From the NCBI GenBank assembly GCA_028704385.1, contig JAQVLA010000011.1, forward strand, positions 1 through 64,000: 64,000 bases of DNA, read 5' to 3'. Position numbers and translations under genes: made by a program. Below are positions 53,651 to 62,788 of the stretch, in pieces (positions within the stretch are counted from its first letter, which is position 1; each line of letters starts with the position of its first letter). This DNA comes from Bacteroidales bacterium. GTDB lineage: Bacteria > Bacteroidota > Bacteroidia > Bacteroidales > F082. The notes below the pieces were generated by a model, which was not told the DNA's origin, did not search any database, and was given only the letters and a program-made list of their open reading frames with translations.

Positions 53651-54670
53651 CTAGCTGTTCAACTGATTTTTATAAAAAGGTAACACCTTTATCAGGTAGT
53701 CAATAGCTTCTTTAAACGATAGCTTTAAATTTCCACCGGCTGCATTGTTATGTCCTCCTCCATTAAAATGATTTTTGGCAAGTTCATGTACCGAAAAGTT
53801 GCCCTTCGATCTAAACGAAAACCTGATTTGATCTGACTTCTCGGTAATTAAAACTGACATCATGATATTGTGTATCGACAAAGGATAATTCACAATGCCT
53901 TCGGTATCACCTATTTGAAAATTGAAACGATTTAAATCATCTTTGCTTAAGGTGATAACAGCCGTGCTAAATTCATTAAAAACCTGCATTCTGTTGCTGA
54001 TCGAATAACCCAATAATCGTAAACGATTCTCACTAAAAGTATCATATATCTGTTGATGAACATGAACAGCATCCAGTCCATTTTCAATCAAACGGGCAAC
54101 AGCATTAAAGGTTTCTGCCCGATTGATGGAATGACTAAACGAACCTGTATCTGTCATAATTCCTGCAAATAATGCTTCTGCAATTTCCTGATTTTTAAGC
54201 TGTTCAACATCCGTCTCAGCTATTAATTCATAAATCATTTCTGCTGTGCTCGAAACAGAAATATTAGAATACATTAACTTAAAACTGTCAGTTTCAGGTT
54301 CGCGGTGATGGTCAATTAAAACAAGGGGACAATTTAGTTTTAGCAAATCCTCCTGCAATGCTCCGGAACGGGAAACTCCGTTATAATCCAAACAGAATAC
54401 ATAATCTGCTGTCTGTAATCTGGCCTTCACCTCTTTTGCCTGCTGATCAAAAATTAAAATGTGATCTGCACCTTTTAGCCAGGATAAAAATTCGGGAAAC
54501 TTATTAGGTGAAACAATTGTTACTTCTTGGTTATGTACCCTTAAAAAGGCTGCTAAAGCCAAAGCCGATCCCACTGCATCTCCATCGGGGTTTGTATGTA
54601 TTGTAAGAACCAGTTTATGAGGAATTTCAAGAATTTTAAGGAAGGCATCTAAGAAAAGGGATCTGTTCAT
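53651..54670 (-). CDS. nrnA: DHH-family phosphoesterase (NrnA-like oligoribonuclease/pAp phosphatase)
   Basis: Degrades short oligoribonucleotides and 3'-phosphoadenosine 5'-phosphate, cytoplasmic, Mn-dependent. 339 residues. HTNPDGDAVGSALALAAFL (motif I), FCLDYNG (motif II), VLIDHHREPETD (DHH motif III) and TDTGSF (motif IV), with a DHHA1 domain ending in NHFNGGGHNNAAGG. The stop precedes the gldI-like start by six bases. A c-di-AMP phosphodiesterase role is an alternative in this family. Confidence 0.9.
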   Translation of the reverse strand: MNRSLFLDAFLKILEIPHKLVLTIHTNPDGDAVGSALALAAFLRVHNQEVTIVSPNKFPEFLSWLKGADHILIFDQQAKEVKARLQTADYVFCLDYNGVSRSGALQEDLLKLNCPLVLIDHHREPETDSFKLMYSNISVSSTAEMIYELIAETDVEQLKNQEIAEALFAGIMTDTGSFSHSINRAETFNAVARLIENGLDAVHVHQQIYDTFSENRLRLLGYSISNRMQVFNEFSTAVITLSKDDLNRFNFQIGDTEGIVNYPLSIHNIMMSVLITEKSDQIRFSFRSKGNFSVHELAKNHFNGGGHNNAAGGNLKLSFKEAIDYLIKVLPFYKNQLNS

Positions 54671-54691
54671 ATATTATCTGCTAATTAACTA

Positions 54692-54699
54692 CAAAACTA
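54692..54699 (-). promoter_or_regulatory. -7 promoter box (TAGTTTTG) for nrnA and the FKBP genes
   Basis: Minus-strand TAnnTTTG match 21 bases before the nrnA ATG; the probable promoter of the four-gene minus run. No -33 box at the expected distance. Confidence 0.45.
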
Positions 54700-54777
54700 C
54701 ACAAATATGATGTATTGATCCGGAATTTTTAGGTCGCCTTTCAACAATAAATCTCTTTTATGTATATAACTCGTTTG

Positions 54778-54807
54778 TTTGTAATCTTGTGAAAAAGACT
54801 ATTTTTG
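54778..54807 (+). promoter_or_regulatory. Two-box Bacteroidota promoter for ndk
   Basis: TTTG (54778-54781), an 18-base spacer and TATTTTTG (54800-54807) fit both consensus boxes. The ndk ATG is 25 bases downstream. Same spacing as the promoter at 56230-56259. Confidence 0.7.
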
Positions 54808-54832
54808 CCGCTTACAAAATAAAAACAGATAA

Positions 54833-55252
54833 ATGAACGGAAATCTAACATTCACAATGGTTAAACCTGTAGCAGTTGCCGATGGTCATGCGGCTGCTAT
54901 TTTAGCAAAAATCGTAGAAGGTGGTTTTAAAATTAAAGCCATGAAAATGACACGTTTAAGTAAAGAACAAGCAGAGAAATTTTATGCTATTCACAGTGAA
55001 AGGCCATTCTTCGCCAGTCTTGTTAGCTCAATGACTTCAGGTCCGATAGTGGCTGCTTTACTCGAAAAAGAAAACGCAGTTGAGGCGTTCAGAAATTATA
55101 TCGGTGCAACAAATCCGGCAGATGCAGCGGAAGGAACGATCAGAAAAATCTATGGTAAGTCAATAGAAGCCAATGCTGTACATGGCTCTGACAGCGATGA
55201 AAACGCTTTAGTGGAATCTGCCTATTTTTTCAGCGAATTTGATCGGTTTTAA
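54833..55252 (+). CDS. ndk: Nucleoside-diphosphate kinase
   Basis: Transfers the gamma phosphate of ATP to nucleoside diphosphates through a phosphohistidine; 139 residues, normal length. [18 protein letters not shown] at the start (most have KPDAV; here Val replaces Asp), [39 protein letters not shown] and the active-site histidine in [12 protein letters not shown]. Its stop overlaps the stop of the convergent XRE gene in TTAA. Confidence 0.95.
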   Translation: MNGNLTFTMVKPVAVADGHAAAILAKIVEGGFKIKAMKMTRLSKEQAEKFYAIHSERPFFASLVSSMTSGPIVAALLEKENAVEAFRNYIGATNPADAAEGTIRKIYGKSIEANAVHGSDSDENALVESAYFFSEFDRF

Positions 55253-55713
55253 TGCTTTTGTAGCGGATTGAGTTGTTCAAAAGTGTTATCGGAATAAACA
55301 AGAATAATCCGAACAATTTCCTTTTGTACCTTATTATTCAAATCTTCCTCAAACTCAGGGGAGGATTTTTTATTTGTATATAACTGATTAACAGTTTCTT
55401 TTGTCCCTTCGTGTCTTATTTCAACTTTCTTGCCTGGATCAACAGTCTGTTGTTCGTCAATATCGAAAAGGGATTGTTCTATTGGTGTTGCTGACACCGC
55501 CGATACAGTTATGGGTCCTTTTCCCATAACAATCCAATCAAGACTAAATTCCGGATAAGTTTCCTTAAGCTTTAAAATAAAATCAAGGCTTGGCTTATTT
55601 CTACCTGAAAGAAGGTGGGATATTCCGGAGCGTTGCACTTCCAACTGATCAGCTAATTGAGCTGCCGTCAGATTTTTTGAACGCATAATATGAGCAATTC
55701 TGTCTTTGAGCAT
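55249..55713 (-). CDS. XRE-family helix-turn-helix regulator
   Basis: 154 residues. N-terminal HTH of the lambda-Cro type (about 1-66): [23 protein letters not shown], then recognition helix [20 protein letters not shown] and the trailing DWIVMGKGP typical of Bacteroidota members. The C-terminal 85 residues are acidic and probably disordered, ending in a helix ([19 protein letters not shown]). Ligand and targets are unknown. It is convergent with ndk, sharing the TTAA stop overlap. Two palindromes upstream look like its operators. Confidence 0.85.
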   Translation of the reverse strand: MLKDRIAHIMRSKNLTAAQLADQLEVQRSGISHLLSGRNKPSLDFILKLKETYPEFSLDWIVMGKGPITVSAVSATPIEQSLFDIDEQQTVDPGKKVEIRHEGTKETVNQLYTNKKSSPEFEEDLNNKVQKEIVRIILVYSDNTFEQLNPLQKH

Positions 55714-55760
55714 AGCGAAATACTTTACAAACGTTTCCTGATTTCCTCCAAGAATAATTA

Positions 55761-55768
55761 CAAAGTTA
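55761..55768 (-). promoter_or_regulatory. -7 promoter box (TAACTTTG) for the XRE regulator
   Basis: Minus-strand TAnnTTTG match 48 bases before the regulator ATG. It lies between the gene and the two palindromes, so a protein bound to the palindromes would cover its -33 region. Confidence 0.45.
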
Positions 55769-55800
55769 CATCAATAATTTACAACTATAACATTTTATTA

Positions 55801-55837
55801 ATTACAGTTGTAATCTTATCAATGGTTACATATGTAA
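55801..55837. promoter_or_regulatory. Pair of palindromes, candidate XRE operators
   Basis: ATTACAGTTGTAAT (55801-55814) is a perfect dyad outside its central two bases. TTACATATGTAA (55826-55837) is a perfect palindrome. Both share the TTACA half-site and their centres are 24 bases apart, just over two helix turns. They lie 88 and 113 bases before the regulator start. Additional TTACA-like half-sites are scattered nearby (about 55759-55770 and 55780-55790). Confidence 0.5.
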
Positions 55838-56229
55838 TTTTATCCTGAAGTTGAATTTAAATGAAGTTTCACTTTAAATCTAGTCTATTAATACTTATGC
55901 ATCAGTCTATTATATTAATGCATTCGAATTTTTGTCTTTAAAGGAATATTTGATTAAATCTTAACTTAAATGTTTAAATGACAAATTATAATTAATTGAT
56001 ATATAATTAAATATGATTATTTTGTTATTTACAATGAAACTGATACTGTTGTAACATAGTCTTTCTTAAGGTAATATTATGTTATGCTTGTAATTAATCA
56101 AATTTAATGTGCTGAATATCAGATAATAAATCTTTTTTATGCTTCAGATTTGTTTACGTTTGTTTCGTTGTTTACATTCCTAACTTTTATAAACTCCAAC
56201 ATTAATTTTCGATGTAAATGACACAAAAA

Positions 56230-56259
56230 TTTGTTCTTTTAAAAAATCATGTATTTTTG
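56230..56259 (+). promoter_or_regulatory. Two-box Bacteroidota promoter for the TPR sensor kinase
   Basis: TTTG (56230-56233), an 18-base spacer and TATTTTTG (56252-56259). It overlaps a longer potential reading frame beginning at 56218, which argues for ATG 56284 as the real start, 24 bases downstream. Confidence 0.68.
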
Positions 56260-56283
56260 ATCAGTAAACCTTTAACAAAAACT

Positions 56284-58104
56284 ATGAGATGTTTTAAGAT
56301 CAGCTACCTCCTATTTTCTTTGACTGCTTCACTATTGCTCTATGGTCAGTCCGAATCCAGTATTAGCTTACTTGAAATTTCTGAGCCCGACAGTACACAA
56401 ATCGATGAGATGATCAATGAAACCCAGCGGATCTACAGATATCAGCCGGAGTATGCACTTAAACTCATTGAAAAATCACTTCTTGCTGCAAATGAAGCCA
56501 AGTACGAGATTTTACAATCGAGGGCTTATAGTTTAAAAGGTGTCGTTCTGAAAAACAAAGGTCTTTTTGCTGAAGCCATTGAATCACATCTTAACTCGCT
56601 TAGAATCAATGAGAAGATTGGCGCAAGAAATGCTATGGCTACCAACTACAACGATATTGGGATCATATATAAAACCATGGAAGAATATGACCAGGCATTG
56701 GATAGTTATTTGAAAGCCAATGCCCTCTGCGAGGAAATGAATATGGTTCGCGGCCGTATCATGACGCTGAACAATATTGGTACAATCTATGAAGCTAAAA
56801 ATGAATTTGATAATGCTGTTCAATACTATAATCTGGCTTATACTGATGCCGTGAATGAAGGTATAAAAGATGCTCAGGCAATCATTCTCAATAATTTAGG
56901 TGAAATTTATGCCGAGAAAGGTGAATCTGCTATTGCACAAGATTACTTCAGGCAAACACTGAAGCTGGATAAAGAGACCGGTGATGAAATTGGTTCGATA
57001 TATTCAATGATAAATATGGCAGGGACTTTCGTTGGAGTAAAGGCTTTTGACAGTGCTGCATATTATTATCAGGAAGCTGAATCTAAGGCGGTTAGTTTTA
57101 ATGCCAATCAGCTGTTAGCCTTTTTATATGGAGGAATGACAGAAATGTACAAGCAACAAAATAACTATAAAAAGGCCTTCGAAACAAGTTTGAAGCTTCA
57201 GACTGTAAAAGATACCCTTTATAATGAATCACGAACCCAGCAACTTTCGGAAGCAGAAGCCCGATATCAGACCGAGAAAAAAGATCAGGAAATCGATTTA
57301 CTTCGGCAGGAACAACTGGTGAAGGAATTGACGATTCAACAACATCAGGCTGAACGATTTGCTTTGGTGAGTTTAATCATCCTCGGAGCGATGATAATAT
57401 GGTATTTGTACAAAAGAAACAAATCAAGACAGAATGAACTGTTTAACAAACAGTTACTTCAACAAAAGGAATTACATTTAAAAGCAATTGTTGAGACTCA
57501 GGAATCTGAACGAAAGAGAATTGCAAAGGATTTGCATGATGGTATCGGTCAAAGCCTTTCCGGAATAAGGCTTGCTATGGAAAATATCAGCATCAGACTT
57601 GAACAAAATAATGAGACCGAAGGAGCTAAAGTAAAGGAACTCACCAATACCCTGGATCAAGCCTGTCACGAAGTGAGAAATATATCGCACCAGATGATGC
57701 CTCGCGTTTTGCAAGAGGATGGTCTTATACCTGCAATTGAGGATATGCTCGAAAAATCATTCAGCCATGCTAATATAACCTATCAGTTTGACCATTTTGG
57801 TTTATCTGAACGATTTGCAGAAAACGTTGAAATTAGCCTCTACCGAATCACTCAGGAATTGGTAAACAATATCATTAAGCATTCGGGTGCCACTGAAGTA
57901 CAGGTACAATTGCTGCGTAATAAAAAACAATTAGTTTTACTGGTTGAAGACAACGGAAAGGGCTTTCAGTACGAAAAATTAAAAGCGAAAGGCATTGGTT
58001 TGATGAATATTACATCGCGGGTTGAGACAGTTCATGGTGAATTTAATCTGGAACCAAGTCCGGTAAGTGGCACTTTGGCAACAATCAGAGTTCCACTTAA
58101 CTAG
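56284..58104 (+). CDS. TPR-containing sensor histidine kinase (NarL-type partner)
   Basis: 606 residues. Signal peptide (FKISYLLFSLTASLLLYGQ), then about six to seven TPR repeats in the periplasm (roughly 60-310: AIESHLNSLRINEKIG, ALDSYLKANALCEEM, AVQYYNLAYTDAV, IAQDYFRQTLKLD), one membrane helix (FALVSLIILGAMIIWYLYK, about 360-378), a coiled coil, then HisKA_3 with phospho-His418 (RIAKDLHDGIGQ) and HATPase_c (VNNIIKHSGATEV, VEDNGKGF, GIGLMNITSRV). ATG 56284 chosen from the signal peptide and promoter. Its regulator follows 25 bases downstream. The signal is unknown. Confidence 0.9.
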   Translation: MRCFKISYLLFSLTASLLLYGQSESSISLLEISEPDSTQIDEMINETQRIYRYQPEYALKLIEKSLLAANEAKYEILQSRAYSLKGVVLKNKGLFAEAIESHLNSLRINEKIGARNAMATNYNDIGIIYKTMEEYDQALDSYLKANALCEEMNMVRGRIMTLNNIGTIYEAKNEFDNAVQYYNLAYTDAVNEGIKDAQAIILNNLGEIYAEKGESAIAQDYFRQTLKLDKETGDEIGSIYSMINMAGTFVGVKAFDSAAYYYQEAESKAVSFNANQLLAFLYGGMTEMYKQQNNYKKAFETSLKLQTVKDTLYNESRTQQLSEAEARYQTEKKDQEIDLLRQEQLVKELTIQQHQAERFALVSLIILGAMIIWYLYKRNKSRQNELFNKQLLQQKELHLKAIVETQESERKRIAKDLHDGIGQSLSGIRLAMENISIRLEQNNETEGAKVKELTNTLDQACHEVRNISHQMMPRVLQEDGLIPAIEDMLEKSFSHANITYQFDHFGLSERFAENVEISLYRITQELVNNIIKHSGATEVQVQLLRNKKQLVLLVEDNGKGFQYEKLKAKGIGLMNITSRVETVHGEFNLEPSPVSGTLATIRVPLN

Positions 58105-58129
58105 CTGTATTTGAATAATTTTCAATAAA

Positions 58130-58780
58130 ATGGAGAAAATAAAGGTAATTATTGCAGATGATCATCTGATGGTTGCAGAAGGAATCAAATCTTTAATCGA
58201 GATGGATGATTCCATTGAAGTGCTTCAGATTGCCGGAGATGGAAAAGAACTGTTGCACATACTCGAATTTCGCGATCCTGATATTGTATTGATGGATATT
58301 GATATGCCAGTTATGAATGGTTTGGAAGCCATGTTGCATATTCATAAGAAATATCCTGATTTAAAGGTGATTATCATCAGTATGCATGAAGAAAAAGGTC
58401 TTGTAAAGAAAATGACTGATGCAGGAGCAAAAGGCTTCCTTTTTAAAAATTCTGACAAGGACGAACTGACATGGGCAATTAAAAAAGTTCATCAAGGAGG
58501 TAATTATTTTACGAGCCGATTAACACTCAATCTTATCAATCAGAATAAATCAAACATTCAAAGCGATTCGCTTGATCTGAAAAAAGCATTGATGACCGAA
58601 AGAGAAATCGAAATTTTAAAACTGATTGCTGAAGGCCTTTCAAACAAAGAGATAGGTGACAAGCTTTTTATCAGTCATCGCACCGTTGATACCCACCGCA
58701 CAAATCTCATGAAAAAGCTTGAAGTCAACAACATAGCCGGATTAATCAGGTATGCTATCAAGCAGGGGTTTATTCATTGA
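58130..58780 (+). CDS. NarL/LuxR-family response regulator
   Basis: 216 residues. Receiver with Asp10-Asp11, phospho-acceptor Asp56 (VLMDIDMP), Ser in IIISMHEEKG and Lys in GFLFKNS. The C-terminal LuxR-type HTH is at about 150-213 (LMTEREIEILKLIAEGLSNKEIG, ISHRTVDTHRTNLMKKL). Cognate partner of the TPR kinase directly upstream. Targets unknown. Confidence 0.94.
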   Translation: MEKIKVIIADDHLMVAEGIKSLIEMDDSIEVLQIAGDGKELLHILEFRDPDIVLMDIDMPVMNGLEAMLHIHKKYPDLKVIIISMHEEKGLVKKMTDAGAKGFLFKNSDKDELTWAIKKVHQGGNYFTSRLTLNLINQNKSNIQSDSLDLKKALMTEREIEILKLIAEGLSNKEIGDKLFISHRTVDTHRTNLMKKLEVNNIAGLIRYAIKQGFIH

Positions 58781-58941
58781 AAGTACTTTTCAGTTGAATA
58801 CCGTATTCAATTTGGTGTAATTTACTGAGTACATAATTCTTTCGCACTTTTTACCTTTGTTTAATCGCAACTACACCATAAACCAGTTCGGTTAAAAAAG
58901 TAAACCCTAAACATTAAAATGCTCGATTAATATTAGCTCCA

Positions 58942-59012
58942 AAAAAAACTTCCCAAATGTTCAGCTTGTTTGAAGGCTTTGAGGTTTTCAAGCTGATCGG
59001 GAAGTTTTTTTT
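58942..59012. terminator. Strong bidirectional terminator between the response regulator and the subtilase
   Basis: AAAAAAAACTTCCC...CAGCTTG pairs with CAAGCTG...GGGAAGTTTTTTTT around a loop of about 20 bases, with a small internal mismatch. The A-run on one side and T-run on the other serve both convergent genes. The rest of 58781-59027 shows nothing else. Confidence 0.82.
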
Positions 59013-59027
59013 ATTAAAACCAGAAAT

Positions 59028-60692
59028 CTAGTTTTTTATCAGTTTAAATAATTGATAATCAGATTTAGAACTAACAATTAAAACATAAAATCCAGGATTA
59101 AGTTGCCTGAGGGTTTGAGATAATTCTTCGAGATTATTACGGTTTATTTCAGTAGCAATAATTTCACGACCTGACCTATCCAGAATTTTTGCCTGTAATA
59201 CTGTATCCATCAGTAATTTAACTTGTATAGCATCTGAAAACGGATTAGGACTAATTTTGAGAAATTGTGCTCCTAATGACAATTTCGAGTTAATGCTGGT
59301 CAGTACCGAATTAGCAACTTCATAATCAGGAATTCCGTATCCATAGTACGCGTTTGGATTAAAAACATTATCCCCGCTTTGCATAATGGCATCCTTTATT
59401 TCGAGATTGGTGAATCCCGGATTGGCTTGCCACAAGCAGGCCGACATTCCAGCAATAATTGGAGAAGAAAATGAAGTACCGCTACTTTGCCCGATACTGT
59501 TTGTACCTGAAGCCACTGTAGTGCCCTGCCCCATTGCCATCACATCAGGTTTGATTCGGCCGTCATAAGTGGGTCCTATCGAACTAAAAGATGCACGCTC
59601 TCCATCGCCTCTAACTGCGCCTATTGAAAACACATCAAATCCATCTGCAGGAGCACCAATATATGGGTACGATGTTGAAGAACCTTCATTTCCTGCGCTA
59701 TTCACCACCAAAATCCCTTTGCTTGAAGCCATATCAGCACCCAATGTAATTACATTAGAATTGCCATCCATATCTTCATAGGTATGATCCCGCTGAGGCA
59801 TGTCGAAATCAATATAACCCAGCGAAGAATTAATCACATCTGCACCCACGCTATCAGCAAATTCGGCTGCAGAGACCCAATTGTATTCCTCCAGAATATT
59901 TTCGCTGTAAACATACTCCGACCGCAACAACCAAAAAGAAGCTTTAGGAGCCGTACCAATCATCTGTCCGGGAGCATTCGCACCAATCGTACTTAAAACG
60001 GCTGTTCCATGATAGCTTTCAGTAAAAACATTACCGCCGGGATGAACAAAATCTTTGGTTCCCAATATTTGGTCATTCTGCCATAAACTGTCAAATACAG
60101 GATGAATATCTGCCATATCAAAACCTCCATCCAATATCGCTATCACCATGCCCTGTCCCCGATAGCCCATCTCATGCAGCGGGATACCGTTGATTTGATT
60201 GATTTGTGTATATGCTGATCCATAGTTAAATACACCAGTACTTTTAAGTTCGGTATTCAAGGGTTTGGCCGTTATGTCATAGCTTTCATTCGCAAAAAAA
60301 GATTTCTGTATATCATCACCAATAGCCGAGGCAACTTTGCGGGTTCCAACAACATAAGGCAAGGCAGCAATAGCTTCAAGCACTTCGTTATCAGTAGTTT
60401 CAATACTTAGGCCATTAATCCATTTGGAGACATAAAGCAGATTGGCTCCTGCATCAGCTACGCCCTGAATGTAATCCGGGTTAACAGGCAAATCTGATTC
60501 ATCGAATTCAATCCCTTGTAACATCCTACGTTGAATAGCACGCTGAGTTAAAAATTCTTCAGGAGCATCCAATGAGTAAGGGGTTCCGTTTTTATCGGCA
60601 AACTGCACCCAATATTTATCAGGTGCAACTTGGGAATTAGCTAATGGAACAAAATAAATACACATTAAAAAAAGTAAAACAATTTGTCTCAT
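59028..60692 (-). CDS. Secreted S8 subtilisin-like protease with T9SS C-terminal domain
   Basis: 554 residues. Signal peptide RQIVLLFLMCIYFVPLANSQ. An N-terminal inhibitor-like pro-region (about 22-130) precedes the catalytic domain with complete triad: Asp in IAILDGGFDMAD, His in ESYHGTAVLS, Ser in SSGTSFSSPIIAGM, plus the oxyanion Asn in VVNSAGNEG. The last 80 residues or so form a type A sorting domain (SPNPFSDAIQVK, LNPGFYVLIVSS, LFKLIKN), so it should leave through the type IX system. Met 60692 is preferred over a longer frame because a promoter box (60719-60747) lies inside the latter. Confidence 0.92.
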   Translation of the reverse strand: MRQIVLLFLMCIYFVPLANSQVAPDKYWVQFADKNGTPYSLDAPEEFLTQRAIQRRMLQGIEFDESDLPVNPDYIQGVADAGANLLYVSKWINGLSIETTDNEVLEAIAALPYVVGTRKVASAIGDDIQKSFFANESYDITAKPLNTELKSTGVFNYGSAYTQINQINGIPLHEMGYRGQGMVIAILDGGFDMADIHPVFDSLWQNDQILGTKDFVHPGGNVFTESYHGTAVLSTIGANAPGQMIGTAPKASFWLLRSEYVYSENILEEYNWVSAAEFADSVGADVINSSLGYIDFDMPQRDHTYEDMDGNSNVITLGADMASSKGILVVNSAGNEGSSTSYPYIGAPADGFDVFSIGAVRGDGERASFSSIGPTYDGRIKPDVMAMGQGTTVASGTNSIGQSSGTSFSSPIIAGMSACLWQANPGFTNLEIKDAIMQSGDNVFNPNAYYGYGIPDYEVANSVLTSINSKLSLGAQFLKISPNPFSDAIQVKLLMDTVLQAKILDRSGREIIATEINRNNLEELSQTLRQLNPGFYVLIVSSKSDYQLFKLIKN

Positions 60693-60718
60693 ATAAATCT
60701 TTTTAAGAAAGTAGTTTA

Positions 60719-60747
60719 CAAAAATACATCTTCTGTTCATTCACCAA
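60719..60747 (-). promoter_or_regulatory. Two-box promoter for the subtilase gene
   Basis: On the minus strand TTG (60747-60745), 18-base spacer, TATTTTTG (60726-60719). It overlaps the end of the M1 peptidase gene, so the subtilase can be made independently of it. The subtilase ATG is 26 bases further. Confidence 0.6.
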
Positions 60748-62635
60748 TAACGAAATGATTGTTTTCTCTTGATGTATCAGGAATTAATTCGTTTCCAAGC
60801 CATACTTCAGCAATTTTTCTTTCTGTATCAAATCGAATTATGCACTGTGACAAATTATCCTTCCACACCGCTGTCGATTCGCAAACCGTCTGTTGTTTGC
60901 CATCATCGTAAATCACTGTTAAACATACGGGAAGAGGTAATCCACCACGATTTTCAACCACCACCTGATTGTCACCCGTAACTTTTACCAGGGCTAGGTC
61001 GGGATAGGCATTTTGATAGAACCAGGGGTTAATAAACCAACTAAGATCTTCGTTGGAAGCTACTTCCATTGCTCTGAAAAAATCTATTGGTAACGGATGT
61101 TTGCCTGCCCAGGTGACCATGTAATGATGCAGGGCCTTTTTGAACGTAGCAGCCCCAAGGGCATCCTGAAGAAAAGCATAAGCCAGAGATGGCCGTGTAT
61201 ATGACGCCAGCCTCAAACTACTGTAATCCGCTGCCAACAAATGATTTGGGATCATAGGAGGAATATCATTTTCATATCCGGCCGCATTTTCGTAGCTGGA
61301 TACAAGGCGTGCAAGATAATCATGTTCAGCAAACAGACTATCAACCATAAGCTGTGGCCAAATACGCGCCCACCCTTCATCCATCCAGGCATACTTTTTT
61401 TCATTAATGCCCATATAAAATGGCATATAGTTATGTGCAATCTCATGAAAAGTCAATCCAAAAGCGTCTGCCATGCTTTCCGGATCTCCATTGTTGGCCA
61501 TCATTGGAGTTTCCATGCCACCTCCCCTCCTTCCATTTAAAAAAGTAGTCATATAGGGATACGGAAAAGGAAGTCCGGGTTCAAAACGTGACATATAATC
61601 AATGCTCTGGCGCGAATAGCGTGCAATTTCCTGTCCCGAGAGTGCCTTTTCAGGATATACTGCACTGATAAAAACAGCCTTGTCAAACCTTGTATTGACA
61701 TACAAACGGCTGGCATCCCAGTTAAAGCCCTGGGCTGCAGCAAAGCTAAAGTCAGGAACAGCATTAGCCATAAAATGATAGGTTAATTGCTTATCATTTG
61801 ATCTAAAAACTCTATTTTTCAAATAATCCGACTGATTGATGAGTTTTACAATTGAATCGGATTGTGAGGCATGTTCTATTTTCTCTACAAGCGATTGATG
61901 AAATACTTCTGATTTATTTTGAAGTTCGCCTGTTGCCCAAACTACCCAGTTTTTAGGCACTTCAATAGTGACATCAAAATTATTCACATCATTATAAAAT
62001 TCCACACTACCACCATAACTAATTTTATCCCAGCCATATATATCATCATACACTGCAATTTGAGGATACCAATAAGCTATAAAAAAAGATGAATCACTGT
62101 ATTTTCCCATTCTGATGGAAATAACTTCTGCAATCTTAAGCTCCCAATCAACACTCAACTGTATTTGTGATTCAGGGCCCAGTGCCCGATCCAGTTTTAA
62201 AGTCAATTTAGTCCCCTGCCTGTTCCATTTTTTATCTTGCGATGTAATAAGCTGATCCCCAATTTTAATGGAAATAATTGTGGTTCCATCATGCAAATCA
62301 AGACTGCCGATGTCCCAATTTCGAGAATTACCTTTCCTGAAAATATCCTGATATAAATTGAATACCAGATAATTAAGCGTGTCCGGACTTTCATTAAAAT
62401 AAGTAATATCAGCAATACCAGATACCATAGCACTTTCCGGATCGAACCTTACTTTTATTTTATAATCAGCATGGTTTTGCCAGTAGTTTTTCCCAGGCAT
62501 GCCAAGCAGGGTTCGTGTTCCTTTTTGAATAGCCTTTTGCATGTTTTTTGATATCGGATAAGGCTGAGCTGTAACATCAAACAAAATACAAAACAGCACA
62601 AAAACACTCAATATCAAATACTTAAAATGTTTCAT
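60737..62635 (-). CDS. Secreted M1-family (aminopeptidase N-like) metallopeptidase
   Basis: 632 residues with signal peptide (LILSVFVLFCILFDVTAQ). Gluzincin zinc site HEIAH at 397-401 with Glu420 eighteen residues later (WMDEGWA). The aminopeptidase substrate motif, usually GxMEN, reads GGMETP here, so the Asn is replaced and free-N-terminus selectivity may differ. The N-terminal beta-domain (KIKVRFDPESAMVSGIADITYFNES) is the usual M1 opening, and the C-terminal arm is short. No T9SS domain is seen at its end (NNHFVIGE), so it may stay in the periplasm or outer membrane. It precedes the subtilase by 44 bases. Confidence 0.88.
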   Translation of the reverse strand: MKHFKYLILSVFVLFCILFDVTAQPYPISKNMQKAIQKGTRTLLGMPGKNYWQNHADYKIKVRFDPESAMVSGIADITYFNESPDTLNYLVFNLYQDIFRKGNSRNWDIGSLDLHDGTTIISIKIGDQLITSQDKKWNRQGTKLTLKLDRALGPESQIQLSVDWELKIAEVISIRMGKYSDSSFFIAYWYPQIAVYDDIYGWDKISYGGSVEFYNDVNNFDVTIEVPKNWVVWATGELQNKSEVFHQSLVEKIEHASQSDSIVKLINQSDYLKNRVFRSNDKQLTYHFMANAVPDFSFAAAQGFNWDASRLYVNTRFDKAVFISAVYPEKALSGQEIARYSRQSIDYMSRFEPGLPFPYPYMTTFLNGRRGGGMETPMMANNGDPESMADAFGLTFHEIAHNYMPFYMGINEKKYAWMDEGWARIWPQLMVDSLFAEHDYLARLVSSYENAAGYENDIPPMIPNHLLAADYSSLRLASYTRPSLAYAFLQDALGAATFKKALHHYMVTWAGKHPLPIDFFRAMEVASNEDLSWFINPWFYQNAYPDLALVKVTGDNQVVVENRGGLPLPVCLTVIYDDGKQQTVCESTAVWKDNLSQCIIRFDTERKIAEVWLGNELIPDTSRENNHFVIGE

Positions 62636-62788
62636 CGACTTTCTTTAAATTTTCGGCTAAATGTATAAAATATTGCGGAATGCCTCCAAACTAAGTTGTT
62701 TACGGTTAATATTTTCAATTTAACGATTCGTTTTAGCTGGTATTGGTCATAATTATGTTAATTTGCATCTTACTTAAAAGGCAGCACC

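Larger units (their letters stand above)
55714..56283. other. AT-rich intergenic region between the XRE regulator and the TPR kinase
   Basis: 570 bases without a credible gene. It holds the regulator promoter, the two palindromes at 55801-55837 and, at its right end, the kinase promoter at 56230-56259. The middle (about 55850-56210) is very AT-rich with several short runs of A or T, and I recognise no RNA gene or further element in it. Confidence 0.6.

Noticed and set aside
55850-56210. Possible small RNA or attachment site in the AT-rich gap
   Set aside because: No hairpin with T-run, no direct repeats and no tRNA end were seen; AT-richness alone is not evidence.
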